The notes: generated by a model not told the origin, from the sequence alone. 64,000 nt of DNA from Bacillota bacterium (GCA_029550965.1 JAKPGJ010000027.1:86524-150523); one strand, 5' to 3'; shown: positions 9,579-19,074, counted from the stretch's first letter. Translations and numbers: made by a program.

Positions 9579-11681
9579 TTACTCCGCCTTCTTTTTGCGG
9601 ATAATCAGTACGGCTATGACGCACCCGGCCAGCAAAACGGCAGCCGCGCCTGTCAATATCCATTCCATTCGAATAACGCGAATGGGTTCGGCAGAATTGC
9701 TTTCGGTCTCGACGATTTCGGTGGACAACGCCGGCGCCGCCGCTATTTTCACATGAACGGCGACCGGCTCGCTGTAAGAGAATTTGTCGAAAGCGACCAG
9801 CTCGAACGTATCGCTTCCTTCGTAATCAGCGTGCGCGGTGTAAATCAGATACTTGTTGTTGGAGAGCACCGTCACGGTGCCGTGCTCCGGCTGTTTGGTA
9901 ACGATTACGGTGATTTCGCTCAAATCCGAATCCGGGTCGGTGACCGTCATGCTGACCCTCAGATTCTTCTGTCCGGCAGCCGTTTCGAAATCGGGAACCG
10001 AAAGAGACGGCGGAAGCGCCGAGTAGGTTCCTTTTATGAATTTATAGGTTTTGTCGTACAAAGAACGAAGATAGACGCCCTGTTCGTTCGTCTTGTCGGC
10101 ATGGCAGAAGTCGTACAGCGATCCGGGACCGGCCCCCTGATAAAAGGTATGGAGCGCGTTCATATACCCGGTAAGCCAGCCGTAATACAGATACCGCTCG
10201 TACATAAGCCCGGCCTTTTTATAATCGCCGCCTTTAAACTGCGACGGGTCGGCTGTCTCAATCTCGACGCCGAGGTTATGCTTTTGCGCCGTTTGCGCGA
10301 ACTCCTCGAGCATTTCGTGGCTGAAGTAATCGCGGAATACAAGGTTCGGCTGCATCACGGCGGCGTCAAACCCCAGCTCCTTCCAATGGTCGAAGCCGAC
10401 GGAAAGATAGAACGGGTCAAACAGAAACTTCAGCTTTCTGCTCGACAGATGTTTTGAGATGTTCTTTATAAGCTGGGCTTCGTGGTCGGTTTCAGCGTAA
10501 TCGACGCTTTCGCGGTACCAGTAGAAGCCGCCGAAATTGAGGTTCGCATACTTCCCTTCCTGAAACCGCTTGTAGGTCAGGTCGGCGAACCACTTGAGAA
10601 TAGCGGTTCTTTCCTCCAGCGTTTGGCAATACTCCTCTTTGCCGTCGCCGTTGATGTCGCCGAACGGGCCGGGAATCACCGTCGGAAAGGGCAGCGTATA
10701 ATAAACCGTCAGCTTTTCCTTTTTGCCCAGCTTTGCGTAAACCTCGCCGGCAACCTGATTGAGCGCGTCCGTATTGACGCCCTCTTTAAAGGTGTTGTCG
10801 AGGTATAGAAGCCAGTCGCTCATCACGGCGCCGGGTTTTCCGATGGTCTTGACCAGCCTGCCGCCGGACGGATAATCGCTATGTATCGGAACGAACGCGA
10901 CCGCGTCGAACATGGTGTCCGTATAGCTTCCGTCGGGCTGAACATACGCGACGTAGGGCAATAGCTCGTCGGGCGTGTTGTCGCCGAGGGCCTGGGTGCC
11001 GTGAAAGCCGTTGTATATTTTGACAATGTTGCTTTTCCCGCCGATATCCTTTAAGTAACCCGGCGGCGGAACGCTTTTGTCGGGCGTTATTTTCTTTTCT
11101 TTGCCGTTAAGCTCGCCGCCGAAAACCTTTATCTCATCGCAATAGGAAAATACGTCGCAGCAATACTCGACCTTCACATACCGCGCCGCGTAGGGCGTAA
11201 AATCCGCCGATATGTCCGCGCGCCGTACGGACGCGTCTGAAAGGTCGAAATCCGGTTTTGCCTCGCACACTTTTTGATAGTCCGTACCGTTTTCGGACAG
11301 GAAAACCCGCACATACCGCGGCGCGTAAACGCCGGTGTTCTTAGAATGCAGAAAACCGGCGTAAAAGCCGCCGACAGATTTTACTTCTCCCAAGTCAAAA
11401 GTGACAATTCTCGACAAACTCCGCATCGCGCGGTACCAGGCGGAACTGTTCGCGTCGGTCGCGCCCGTTACGCCGTCGGTAAGCTGTCCGTTGTCGATAT
11501 GATAGGATTCCGGCTCATAATTCGCATACGAATACAAAACCGGCTCGCCGGTTTCGATGGTATAATCCAATCCCGCAACCAGATTCGCCTTTTCCTCCGC
11601 GCCGACAGAAAAACCGCTCGACAAAAAAACAACCGCAAGCAAAACCGCCGTGAAACGATACGCTATGATTTTTCTGATCAT
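9579..11681 (-). CDS. DUF4855-type secreted, membrane-anchored protein
   Basis: A 700-residue exported protein. It has a signal peptide (residues 1-28), then a discoidin-like (F5/8 type C-like) beta domain to about residue 195 ending in RYVKVEYCCD. The central region matches what I know of DUF4855 proteins, which resemble glycoside-hydrolase TIM barrels. A beta-rich cadherin/Ig-like segment follows (about 575-660). The C-terminal hydrophobic helix and RKKKAE tail should anchor it in the membrane. It probably acts on or binds extracellular glycan; the substrate is unknown. It overlaps the preceding lipoprotein gene by ATGA and is the last gene of a three-gene operon. Confidence 0.8.
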   Translation of the reverse strand: MIRKIIAYRFTAVLLAVVFLSSGFSVGAEEKANLVAGLDYTIETGEPVLYSYANYEPESYHIDNGQLTDGVTGATDANSSAWYRAMRSLSRIVTFDLGEVKSVGGFYAGFLHSKNTGVYAPRYVRVFLSENGTDYQKVCEAKPDFDLSDASVRRADISADFTPYAARYVKVEYCCDVFSYCDEIKVFGGELNGKEKKITPDKSVPPPGYLKDIGGKSNIVKIYNGFHGTQALGDNTPDELLPYVAYVQPDGSYTDTMFDAVAFVPIHSDYPSGGRLVKTIGKPGAVMSDWLLYLDNTFKEGVNTDALNQVAGEVYAKLGKKEKLTVYYTLPFPTVIPGPFGDINGDGKEEYCQTLEERTAILKWFADLTYKRFQEGKYANLNFGGFYWYRESVDYAETDHEAQLIKNISKHLSSRKLKFLFDPFYLSVGFDHWKELGFDAAVMQPNLVFRDYFSHEMLEEFAQTAQKHNLGVEIETADPSQFKGGDYKKAGLMYERYLYYGWLTGYMNALHTFYQGAGPGSLYDFCHADKTNEQGVYLRSLYDKTYKFIKGTYSALPPSLSVPDFETAAGQKNLRVSMTVTDPDSDLSEITVIVTKQPEHGTVTVLSNNKYLIYTAHADYEGSDTFELVAFDKFSYSEPVAVHVKIAAAPALSTEIVETESNSAEPIRVIRMEWILTGAAAVLLAGCVIAVLIIRKKKAE

Positions 11682-12679
11682 GGGATATAGTCCTCCGTTA
11701 GAACGCTGATGTATTCGTCGGCAATCAGGGCGTGTCCCCTTTTGTTGGGATGCGGGTCAAAGTTTATATTCATCGTGGACAAGTCAAGGCCGGCGTTGAT
11801 GATTTTTTCCCTGCTGTTTTTAAAGCGCGTGTAAACGTCGACGACCGTATAGCCGCCGGCATCTTTGAGGTCGTCTATGATTTTATTGATTTTTTCAACA
11901 TTCTGGTCCGACAAATCGCCGAGCGGCAGAATGGTTTCCACATACGGCAGCGTAATATTCATGCACTTGTACGGGCTGTAAACGTTCGCAAAATATATTT
12001 TGGCGGACGGGTTTTCTTTTCGGATAAACGAAATGATGACCGGAATGTCTTCGCGCAGTTTCGCCAGCCCGTCTTCGAGTTTTATGGTAAACTCCGGGCT
12101 GGACGCGTATGCCGTCACCTTCTCAAAATACGCTTTGACGGCCTGCGGCACGTCGGTATTGCTTCGATCGCCCAACAGGAAACTGCCGTACGCTTCCAGC
12201 AGCTTTTGTATATCCGTGTTGTCGTGCAAAAACAGGTCGGCGGCGTACTGGAGCACGTTGTTCGCGCCGATGCAGAGCATGACGATGTCGGCTTCCTTCA
12301 GTTTTTCGGCGCCGCCGCTTTCGAGCAGGTCAAGAAGTCCGCTGCTGGTCATGCCGTCGACGGCATAGTTCGTCACTTCGACATGGTTATATATCTTTTC
12401 CAATTGTTCCGCGACCAGGGCGGTAAAGCGTTCCTTCTCCGGATTGCCAAGCCCGTAGCCGCGCGTGATCGAATCCCCGAGCGCGACGATTTTTAAATCC
12501 TTGTCAATCTTTAAGGACGCCTTGCTCTCCTCGGAAACCACTTCCGCAGTCGTGGAATTGTTGTTGCCGATGACCGGGTTATCGCTGGTATAAAAGTCAT
12601 AAACATCGTTCAGAAGATCGCAGGACGCAAAAACCAGGATGACCATGCAGAATATAAACAACACGGATACCTTTTTCAA
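11678..12679 (-). CDS. SGNH/GDSL hydrolase lipoprotein
   Basis: A 333-residue exported esterase-like protein. The N-terminus has a lipobox (VFASC, cysteine near residue 20), so it is a lipoprotein. The SGNH blocks are visible: block I ALGDSITRGYG (catalytic serine), block III CIGANNVL and block V near the C-terminus, DPHPNKRGHALIA, giving the Asp-His pair. It probably deacylates a surface glycan or lipid. Translation appears to start at a TTG, because the nearby ATG is out of frame. It lies 11 bases after the acyl-CoA ligase gene and overlaps the next gene by 4. Confidence 0.85.
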   Translation of the reverse strand: MKKVSVLFIFCMVILVFASCDLLNDVYDFYTSDNPVIGNNNSTTAEVVSEESKASLKIDKDLKIVALGDSITRGYGLGNPEKERFTALVAEQLEKIYNHVEVTNYAVDGMTSSGLLDLLESGGAEKLKEADIVMLCIGANNVLQYAADLFLHDNTDIQKLLEAYGSFLLGDRSNTDVPQAVKAYFEKVTAYASSPEFTIKLEDGLAKLREDIPVIISFIRKENPSAKIYFANVYSPYKCMNITLPYVETILPLGDLSDQNVEKINKIIDDLKDAGGYTVVDVYTRFKNSREKIINAGLDLSTMNINFDPHPNKRGHALIADEYISVLTEDYIP

Positions 12680-12690
12680 ATCATCACCAG

Positions 12691-14394
12691 CTAATTATCG
12701 TTGTATTTTCTCTTGATTTTCTTGGTCGTGGTCTTTTCGAACTCCTCGGTTCTGAACACGACCTTTTTGATTACCTTGTAGCTTGCCGCTTTTTCGTTGT
12801 ATTCGGAGATGACCTTTTTAATAGAGCCCTCAACGTCCTCGATTCCCAGCTGCTTTGCGCGCTCGTAGTCGGGATAAATCTCCACGCCGAGCAGCTTCTC
12901 GTCGTCGTTGTCGTCCTTCATGGCGCGGACAACCAGCTCGCCGATATAATCGCACATTTCCGAAAGTTTTTCCTCTATTTCTTCCGGATAAACATTCTTT
13001 CCGTTTTTCAGGATAATGATGTTCTTAAGTCTTCCGGTAATATAAATAAACTCGCCGTCGTATTTTCCGATATCGCCCGTGTGGAACCAACCGTCCCGAA
13101 TCGCCTGCTTTGTCGCTTCCTCGTTTTTATAGTACCCCATAAACACGTTCGGGCCTTTGACGCAGATTTCGCCCTCGCCGTTTTCGTTGGGGTTGTCGAT
13201 CTTAATCTCCATGCCGGGCATCAGCAGGCCGACGGAGTCGTATCTGTGGTAATTAGGACGGTTAATGGAGATCAGCGGTCCGCATTCCGTAATTCCGTAG
13301 CCGGTGATTAGCGGAATTCCAATGCTGTCGAAAAACTCCGCGATCGAGGGCTTAATCGGCGCGCCGCCGCAGACAATCGCCTTCAGCCTTCCGCCGAAAA
13401 CAGAGGTTACGCTTCTGAACAGCGGCTTTCTCAAGTCAACGCCCATCTTCAAAAGCGAGTTGCTGAACTTAATCAGTTTCCGCAGCGTATCGGCTTTTCC
13501 GGTTTCCTCCGCCTTGTCCCAGATGCCTCTGTATACCTTCTCGACAAAGAGCGGAACCAGCAGGACCTCGGTCGGCTTATAGAGCTTGAAGTTCGGGAGC
13601 ACGCTCCGCAGGCTCTCGTTGATGCAGATGGTGATGCCTTTGAGCATCATCGCCAAAATGCCGCAGGTGGACTCATAGGCATGGTGGTACGGCAGAACCG
13701 ACAGCGCGGTGTCCGTAACCGTCATCAGTTTATAGGAGTTGTTGATATTAAAAACCAAACACTCTTCCGAGAGCATAACCGCCTTGCTTCTGCCGGTCGT
13801 GCCGGAAGTAAACAGCAGTTCCTTGAGGGCTTTGATGTCGTGCTTCAGTTCCAGATAGCGTCTGTCGCCGCCGTCTAAAAGTTCCCTGCCCCGCTTCGCG
13901 ATATCGTCCAGCCTGTAATGATTGTCGTCCTTATCCGCCGATTCCGTCATGCAGATATAGTGCGTGATGTTCGGCAGATTGGGCGCGATCTCTTTAATCT
14001 TCTTCTCGACGGCGCCGGCGGAATAAATGACCGCCTCGCAGTCCGAGAAAGAAAGGATATATTGAATTTCCTCAGTTGAAAGCTCCTTGTCGATCGGAAC
14101 CACAACGCCGCTCGAAAGGAGAACGCTGACAAAAGACACGATCCAGCGGTAGCTGTTGTCGCCGATTACGGCGATATGCTTGCCGTTTAGCCCCATATCC
14201 AAAAGACCGGTTCCGAAAGCGTCGACATCCCCTTTAAACGCGCGGTAGGATACCGACTTCACCTCGCCGTGTTCCTTGAACTTATAGGCGGGCCTGTCTT
14301 CGTATATTTCAGCTAAGGAGTCAATATGTTCCCGTAAACTGGATATCTCCCTTACCTTGTAATACGGGTAGTTCTGCTTTAAATTTCGATACAT
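12691..14394 (-). CDS. AMP-dependent long-chain acyl-CoA ligase
   Basis: An adenylate-forming enzyme of 567 residues that activates a fatty acid with ATP and CoA. Visible motifs are the P-loop-like LLFTSGTTGRSKAVMLSE (about residues 190-207), the A5 motif TGYGITECGP and the A7 motif GWFHTGDIGKYD. The C-terminal lysine block KNGKNVYPEEIEE is also present. AAGGAGG precedes the ATG. It is the first gene of an operon with the SGNH hydrolase and DUF4855 protein, an odd pairing that suggests a role in acylating and deacylating envelope material rather than simple fatty-acid use. That role is inference. Confidence 0.88.
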   Translation of the reverse strand: MYRNLKQNYPYYKVREISSLREHIDSLAEIYEDRPAYKFKEHGEVKSVSYRAFKGDVDAFGTGLLDMGLNGKHIAVIGDNSYRWIVSFVSVLLSSGVVVPIDKELSTEEIQYILSFSDCEAVIYSAGAVEKKIKEIAPNLPNITHYICMTESADKDDNHYRLDDIAKRGRELLDGGDRRYLELKHDIKALKELLFTSGTTGRSKAVMLSEECLVFNINNSYKLMTVTDTALSVLPYHHAYESTCGILAMMLKGITICINESLRSVLPNFKLYKPTEVLLVPLFVEKVYRGIWDKAEETGKADTLRKLIKFSNSLLKMGVDLRKPLFRSVTSVFGGRLKAIVCGGAPIKPSIAEFFDSIGIPLITGYGITECGPLISINRPNYHRYDSVGLLMPGMEIKIDNPNENGEGEICVKGPNVFMGYYKNEEATKQAIRDGWFHTGDIGKYDGEFIYITGRLKNIIILKNGKNVYPEEIEEKLSEMCDYIGELVVRAMKDDNDDEKLLGVEIYPDYERAKQLGIEDVEGSIKKVISEYNEKAASYKVIKKVVFRTEEFEKTTTKKIKRKYNDN

Positions 14395-14597
14395 GATATA
14401 TTGCCTCCTTAAATGATGCTGATTTCGTGAAAATCGTTATTATATTATATCAAATTACAGAATAAATCAATATCTTTTCACTTTTTGTGGCACTTTTTTC
14501 TTTTCTCAAATATAATAAAAAATAGGTATGGTACCCATTCTATAGAAAAACTGCCATCTTTATGCGAACCGCCTTATGGACAGAAAGGTATGATTCT

Positions 14598-15341
14598 ATG
14601 AACCAACTCAAACCGTTGTCTTTTATCCTGCCGAACGGACTGGCGGCGGTATCTGCCGCTTTAAATAATGAAAAAATCATCGCGGTGGACGGTACTACCT
14701 GCAATATCTTTACATACAATTTGGACGGAAGTATATGCGACCGAATCGAAAGCCTGCACCCCTACCGTAAAATTCACTATGACTTCCGAACCTGCAGATA
14801 CCTCGCCCTGTCCGGAAACGACAACCGAAGGGTTTTCTTCCTGAACTGCAGCCTTGAGGAGGTCGGCAGCGTGTTTTTGGATCTGGACACCGACGACGAG
14901 GAGGACGAAGCGGATACGTTCGAACTGATGGACGCTTCTCCCGATTCGCGCAACAACGAAAGCGTCATCATCGCGACCCACCGTTACAGCGTCCGCGCTT
15001 ATACGGTCAACGGCGAGGAGATCGGCTTTGTCCGCCCGATCGACACCGCAAGGCTGAACCAGAACTTCGTCTATTCCGGCCAAACCGAGGCTTTCAACTA
15101 CATCCGAAACGACGTGTCCTTTGTTTCCATACGAAACGGCGCGCAGAACTTCACCGGCGCCGTTCCGGCCGAGTTCAGCCTGAGGACGCTGATTTCGGAC
15201 GGTGAGGGCAACGTGTACGGGCTGTTCGGCTACCAGTATATCTATAACTATATCCTGCCGATATACCTAAACGGCGAATACGTGCTCTCGGCGGCGGACA
15301 ACGTCGGAAACATTGTGGACAATATCAGCAGATGCTGTTGA
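14598..15341 (+). CDS. Uncharacterised beta-propeller-like protein
   Basis: A protein of about 247 residues that I do not recognise. It is rich in short repeating beta-strand patterns ending in aromatic or aspartate turns, as in WD40/YVTN-type propellers, and has an acidic stretch DLDTDDEEDEAD near residue 105. There is no signal peptide or membrane segment, so it is probably cytosolic. The ATG at 14598 is chosen over one at 14562 because AAAGG lies about 10 bases upstream. It is followed by a heptamer repeat and then the nnrD gene on the same strand. Confidence 0.65.
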   Translation: MNQLKPLSFILPNGLAAVSAALNNEKIIAVDGTTCNIFTYNLDGSICDRIESLHPYRKIHYDFRTCRYLALSGNDNRRVFFLNCSLEEVGSVFLDLDTDDEEDEADTFELMDASPDSRNNESVIIATHRYSVRAYTVNGEEIGFVRPIDTARLNQNFVYSGQTEAFNYIRNDVSFVSIRNGAQNFTGAVPAEFSLRTLISDGEGNVYGLFGYQYIYNYILPIYLNGEYVLSAADNVGNIVDNISRCC

Positions 15342-15372
15342 AATAGGAAAAGGAAAATGATACAATAAAAAA

Positions 15373-15421
15373 GTAAGAGGTAAGAGGTAAGAGGTAAGAA
15401 GTAAGAGATAAGAAGTAAGAG
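15373..15421 (+). repeat. Heptamer tandem repeat (GTAAGAG)
   Basis: Seven consecutive 7-bp units: GTAAGAG three times, GTAAGAA, GTAAGAG, ATAAGAA and GTAAGAG. All purine-rich on the plus strand and directly upstream of the nnrD ribosome site. Likely a slippage-prone microsatellite. Confidence 0.85.
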
Positions 15422-15442
15422 GGAAAAAAGATAAGAGGGAAT

Positions 15443-16261
15443 ATGGAAAAGAATTATACGGGACCGCAAACGTTGTCTTTCATAAAAAAACGCCCGGCGG
15501 ATTCGCACAAAGGGGTTTTCGGAACGCTGGTTTCGCTGACCGGAAGCCGGTATATGACCGGCGCCGCCTATCTTTCGTCGATGGGCGCTCTGCGCAGCGG
15601 CGTCGGGCTTTTGAAGCTGGCGGCGGACGATTACGTTCAGTCCGTGCTCAAAACCTGCCTTTACGAAGCGGTATTTATCCGCCCGGATGAGATGATAAAG
15701 CAAAACGCTTCCGCTTACCTGATCGGCTGCGGAATCGGCCGAGAATACGACGGTCTGTTGCGAACGCTCCTGCCCTGTCTGGATAAACCGACGATTATTG
15801 ACGCCGACGGAATAAATTATGTAGCTGCGAATATAAATGTATTAAAAAATATGCGTTCCTCGGCCTCACCGATTCTGACGCCGCATCCGGCGGAAATGGG
15901 GCGTTTGTTGAACAGGGACACCGCATACGTTCAGTCCGGCAGAGAACAGGTCGCGCTGTCTTTCGCCGCCGAATACGGCTGCGTGCTGGTGTTGAAGGGC
16001 AAAAACACCGTCATCGCCGCGCCGGACGGCAGGCTGACCGTCAACACAAGCGGCAACAGCGGGCTTTCCAAAGGCGGAAGTGGCGACGTGCTCGCGGGCG
16101 TTATCGCCTCGCTCTGCGCGCAGGGGTACTCCCCCTACGACGCCGCGGTGGTCGGCGTTTACGTACACGGACTGGCGGCGGACAGACTTGCCGCGAAATA
16201 CGGCGAACACGGACTGCTCCCGCGGGATCTGCCGGCGGAAATCGGAGCGATTTTAGGCTAA
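15443..16261 (+). CDS. nnrD: ADP-dependent NAD(P)H-hydrate dehydratase
   Basis: Repairs damaged NAD(P)H by dehydrating the S-hydrate using ADP. The 272-residue protein is the stand-alone YjeF C-terminal (ribokinase-like) domain. The N-terminal block contains GVFGTLVSLTGSRYMTGAAY, the middle has LTPHPAEMGRLL, and the nucleotide-binding end carries SGNSGLSKGGSGDVLAG with the catalytic aspartate. No NnrE epimerase domain is fused, unlike many bacteria; it would have to be encoded elsewhere. The ribosome site AAGAGGG sits at the end of the purine repeat. Probably co-transcribed with the lipoprotein and alr genes downstream. Confidence 0.92.
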   Translation: MEKNYTGPQTLSFIKKRPADSHKGVFGTLVSLTGSRYMTGAAYLSSMGALRSGVGLLKLAADDYVQSVLKTCLYEAVFIRPDEMIKQNASAYLIGCGIGREYDGLLRTLLPCLDKPTIIDADGINYVAANINVLKNMRSSASPILTPHPAEMGRLLNRDTAYVQSGREQVALSFAAEYGCVLVLKGKNTVIAAPDGRLTVNTSGNSGLSKGGSGDVLAGVIASLCAQGYSPYDAAVVGVYVHGLAADRLAAKYGEHGLLPRDLPAEIGAILG

Positions 16262-16315
16262 TAAGAGGAAAAGGGAACGCTCTTTTACGGAATCGAACTT
16301 GAAAGGATTGTTTTT

Positions 16316-16828
16316 ATGAGAAGAGCCGCCCTTTTTTTATTGTTCGCAATTCTTCTTTCTTCATGCGCCTTTATTGGAAACAGCGAAAAAAACGTTCGGG
16401 AAATGTTAAGCTACCCCGTCTGCATCAGCGCTTCGACCGAGCAGGAAATTCCGTTTGAATTTAAAATTTACGTTTACGAAAACGAAACCCTCTTTACCTT
16501 CACCTCGCCCAAAACATTAAGCCCGCTGTCTGTCACCAAGAACAGCGACGGGTATAAAGCAAAATATGACGGGTTGGAAACCGCGATTGACAGAAGCGCG
16601 GTCCTCGCGGCAGACGCGCTCGACCTTGCAGCCCGCGCCGTAAAAGTCAGCCCGGAGTGTGTTCAAAAGACAGAGGACGGTGAAGACGTTCTGCTCTTTT
16701 CTATTGACGGAATAAAAGTTCTGGTGTATTATAATAAAGACTTAAAAACAATCAGCAAAATCATTTCGGAGGCGTCCGATCAGTTATTTACATATCAAAT
16801 ACTGTCGGTCGAAAGAATCAATACATGA
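16316..16828 (+). CDS. Small lipoprotein of unknown function
   Basis: A 170-residue exported protein with a short signal peptide ending in a lipobox (LLSSC, cysteine near residue 17). The mature part is predicted to be beta-rich, with no motif I recognise. AAAGGA precedes the ATG. The stop overlaps the alr start by 4 bases (ATGA), so the two are translationally coupled. A cell-wall role is suggested only by that neighbour. Confidence 0.75.
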   Translation: MRRAALFLLFAILLSSCAFIGNSEKNVREMLSYPVCISASTEQEIPFEFKIYVYENETLFTFTSPKTLSPLSVTKNSDGYKAKYDGLETAIDRSAVLAADALDLAARAVKVSPECVQKTEDGEDVLLFSIDGIKVLVYYNKDLKTISKIISEASDQLFTYQILSVERINT

Positions 16829-17934
16829 GCAATCATAGAGTTGAGGCGGTCATAGACCTCAGCAAAATAAAGAAAAACTACGAATATATCAAACGGCTTG
16901 CCGGCGACAGCCGTATTATGGCGGTGGTCAAAGCAGACGCTTACGGACACGGAGCGGCAAAAGTCAGCGCCATGCTCGAGTCGATAGGCTGCGGCTATTT
17001 CGCCGTGGCCTGTATTGACGAGGCGGCGCAGCTCCGGGAGAGCGGCATTCAAGGCGAGATTCTGATATTGGGCATTTCGGATACCGCGGACGCAAAGCAG
17101 TTGCGACAATACGACATTATCCAAACGGTCAATTCCTACGCATACGCACAGCTACTTTCCGAAAACGGCGGGGCGCGGGTGCATTTGAAGATTGACACAG
17201 GCATGTCCAGACTGGGCATGTACTGCCATTCTCCCGCGGATATCCCGGCCGTGGTCGAAGAAATCAAAAAAATAAAAAGCTTGCCCAACATCAGCGTGGA
17301 AGGTATTTTTACCCACTTCGCCGACTCGGACAACCCGTCCTCCGGCTTTACCGTAAAGCAGTACGCTTTGTTCACCGGGCTGCTCGACGCGCTGAAAAGC
17401 GAGGGAATCGACGTCGGCATCCGTCACTGCTGCAACAGCGCGGCGATTGTCAATTTTCCGCATATGCGGCTGGACATGGTCAGAGCGGGCATTATTCTCT
17501 ACGGACTGTCACCCGCGCCCGATACCATGAAAATTCCGGGCCTCTCCCCTGCCATGACGCTCAGAAGCCGCATTGCCGCGGTCAATGAACTCAAAGCGGG
17601 CGACTATGTTTCCTACGGCTGCACCTACAAAGCCGAGAAGGACATTCGGGCAGCGACCATTTCCATCGGGTACGCCGACGGGTTCTCCCGCGCGTTAAGC
17701 GGCAAAATCTCGGTCAAAATTAACGGCAAAAAGGTCAAAATCATCGGCAGAATCTGCATGGATTTATGCGTCGCCGACGTAAGCGGCGTTGACTGCGCGC
17801 CCGGCGACGAGGCGGTCATTTTCGACTGCGCGGAGGACATCGACAATATCGCCGAACTGCTCGGCACGATCAACTACGAAGTTATCTGCATGTTTAAAAA
17901 ACGCGTCAAGAATATTTATATCAATGAAACGTAA
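16825..17934 (+). CDS. alr: Alanine racemase
   Basis: A PLP enzyme interconverting L- and D-alanine for peptidoglycan. The 369-residue protein has the N-terminal PLP-lysine motif VVKADAYGHGA and the second-domain catalytic tyrosine region around GDYVSYGCTYKA. The conserved ISIGYADGFSR and the C-terminal GRICMDLCVADV blocks are also present. Length is normal. It begins inside the stop codon of the lipoprotein gene and is followed closely by two small membrane-protein genes. Confidence 0.95.
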   Translation: MSNHRVEAVIDLSKIKKNYEYIKRLAGDSRIMAVVKADAYGHGAAKVSAMLESIGCGYFAVACIDEAAQLRESGIQGEILILGISDTADAKQLRQYDIIQTVNSYAYAQLLSENGGARVHLKIDTGMSRLGMYCHSPADIPAVVEEIKKIKSLPNISVEGIFTHFADSDNPSSGFTVKQYALFTGLLDALKSEGIDVGIRHCCNSAAIVNFPHMRLDMVRAGIILYGLSPAPDTMKIPGLSPAMTLRSRIAAVNELKAGDYVSYGCTYKAEKDIRAATISIGYADGFSRALSGKISVKINGKKVKIIGRICMDLCVADVSGVDCAPGDEAVIFDCAEDIDNIAELLGTINYEVICMFKKRVKNIYINET

Positions 17935-17948
17935 AGAGGTTTTACATT

Positions 17949-18350
17949 ATGGCATGTTTTGCTGCGCCCTTGGCCGAAGCGGTTATCACGACCGTTCTGA
18001 TGAAACGTTTTGAGAAAAAGGAAAAAATGACGGATGCGCCGAATGAATCGCAAGCGGGCATTCCGTGGAGCCGCAAGCTGAAATGGCTCAACAACCTTTT
18101 GTGGGGCGGGTCGGCGCTGCTGGCGCTTGAGCATATCTGGCACGGCGAGATTATCCCGCAGTTCCCCTTCCTGACCGCGCTGAAAGAACCCGGCGGGGTC
18201 CTGCCGATGCTTGGAGAAATCGCCACCGTCGGCGTCGGAATGGCCGCCTTTGTCACCCTTGTTTGGTTCTTTATGATAAAAATCGCAGATGCCAGAGCCA
18301 AAAAAGCCGCAGTTTCCGGCAAAACCGCGGAGACTGAGCCATGTATCTGA
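17949..18350 (+). CDS. Small membrane protein
   Basis: A 133-residue protein I cannot assign. It starts with a hydrophobic segment (about 3-18), has a basic amphipathic stretch, then one or two membrane segments (about 55-62 and 94-115) and a charged tail. AAAGAGG precedes the ATG. It lies 14 bases after alr and its end overlaps the next gene by 10 bases, so it is part of the same transcript. Confidence 0.65.
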   Translation: MACFAAPLAEAVITTVLMKRFEKKEKMTDAPNESQAGIPWSRKLKWLNNLLWGGSALLALEHIWHGEIIPQFPFLTALKEPGGVLPMLGEIATVGVGMAAFVTLVWFFMIKIADARAKKAAVSGKTAETEPCI

Positions 18351-18643
18351 TCATCACGGCGCTCGCGGCCGCCGTCGCGACGGCGTTCTGGTATAAAAAC
18401 CGTCTTAACGACAAACTTCATCTGGGCGCGCTCTGCCTGATGTATTGGGGAGCGGCTTTGATGTGGCTGGTCGACTGCGTCGCGGCGATCATAGCGGGCG
18501 AAGAAGAAATTATCGACACTTCCCTCAACGCGGCGCTGCTTGGAATCTGCTCGGTCGCATTGGGGCTTGCGATCTGGCTGATTCTTTTACTTATCCGTTC
18601 ACGCAGGAATAAATCTCAAGCAACCTCCATAAATTCACACTAA
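18341..18643 (+). CDS. Small membrane protein
   Basis: A 100-residue protein with three hydrophobic segments (about 1-14, 28-52 and 62-88) and a basic C-terminus. It is not recognised. It overlaps the upstream membrane-protein gene, suggesting the two products act together. The stop codon is the first base group of a terminator hairpin. Confidence 0.65.
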   Translation: MYLIITALAAAVATAFWYKNRLNDKLHLGALCLMYWGAALMWLVDCVAAIIAGEEEIIDTSLNAALLGICSVALGLAIWLILLLIRSRRNKSQATSINSH

Positions 18644-18670
18644 AAAACCGTCACAAAGTGACGGTTTTTT
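18642..18670 (+). terminator. Terminator of the nnrD-alr operon
   Basis: AAAAAACCGTCAC / GTGACGGTTTTTT with a three-base loop; symmetric, so it could also end leftward transcripts. Confidence 0.85.
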
Positions 18671-18719
18671 ACATTTTTCGTCTTGTGCCCGCAAAAAAAT
18701 ATTTACCGACGGAGAAAAA

Positions 18720-19049
18720 CTATTTGTCGCACTCATCCTTGAAGGGCTTGCAGGGACCGAACTCGGGCTTTCCGCAGCAGGCGATGGCTTCGTTAACATC
18801 GACGTCGATGTCCAGCATAATCGGGACTTCTACGCAGAAAAGCTGAGAAACCGTGAATACGCACTTCTCGCCCGGCTTGCAGCAGTCCTTGAAGTCTTCA
18901 GCGTCGCAGCCCTGCTTTATTTTGGTATCCAGGCAGCAAATCTTCGGTCTGCCGTGCGTCGAACTGGGTTTTATACAAACCTGCGTGAGCGCTTTTATAA
19001 GCTGATTGACCAATAATTCTTTATTGTATTTTGGACAAAGTTCAGGCAT
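18720..19049 (-). CDS. Cysteine-rich small protein
   Basis: A 109-residue soluble protein with 13 cysteines, including three CC pairs (about residues 36-37, 51-52 and 85-86). A hydrophobic beta-strand pattern near the middle (FCVEVPIMLDIDVDVNE) loosely recalls strands in clostridial coat or surface proteins; this is a weak impression only. It has no signal peptide. AAGGAGG precedes the ATG. It lies about 97 bases downstream of a radical SAM gene on the same strand, separated by a hairpin, so it may be that enzyme's substrate or partner. Metal binding or a sporulation-coat role are alternatives. Confidence 0.7.
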   Translation of the reverse strand: MPELCPKYNKELLVNQLIKALTQVCIKPSSTHGRPKICCLDTKIKQGCDAEDFKDCCKPGEKCVFTVSQLFCVEVPIMLDIDVDVNEAIACCGKPEFGPCKPFKDECDK

Positions 19050-19074
19050 AATATACCTCCTTCAATAACTCATA

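Noticed and set aside
15359..15442. Possible CRISPR-like array
   Set aside because: The repeats are contiguous 7-mers without spacers, so this is a simple tandem repeat.
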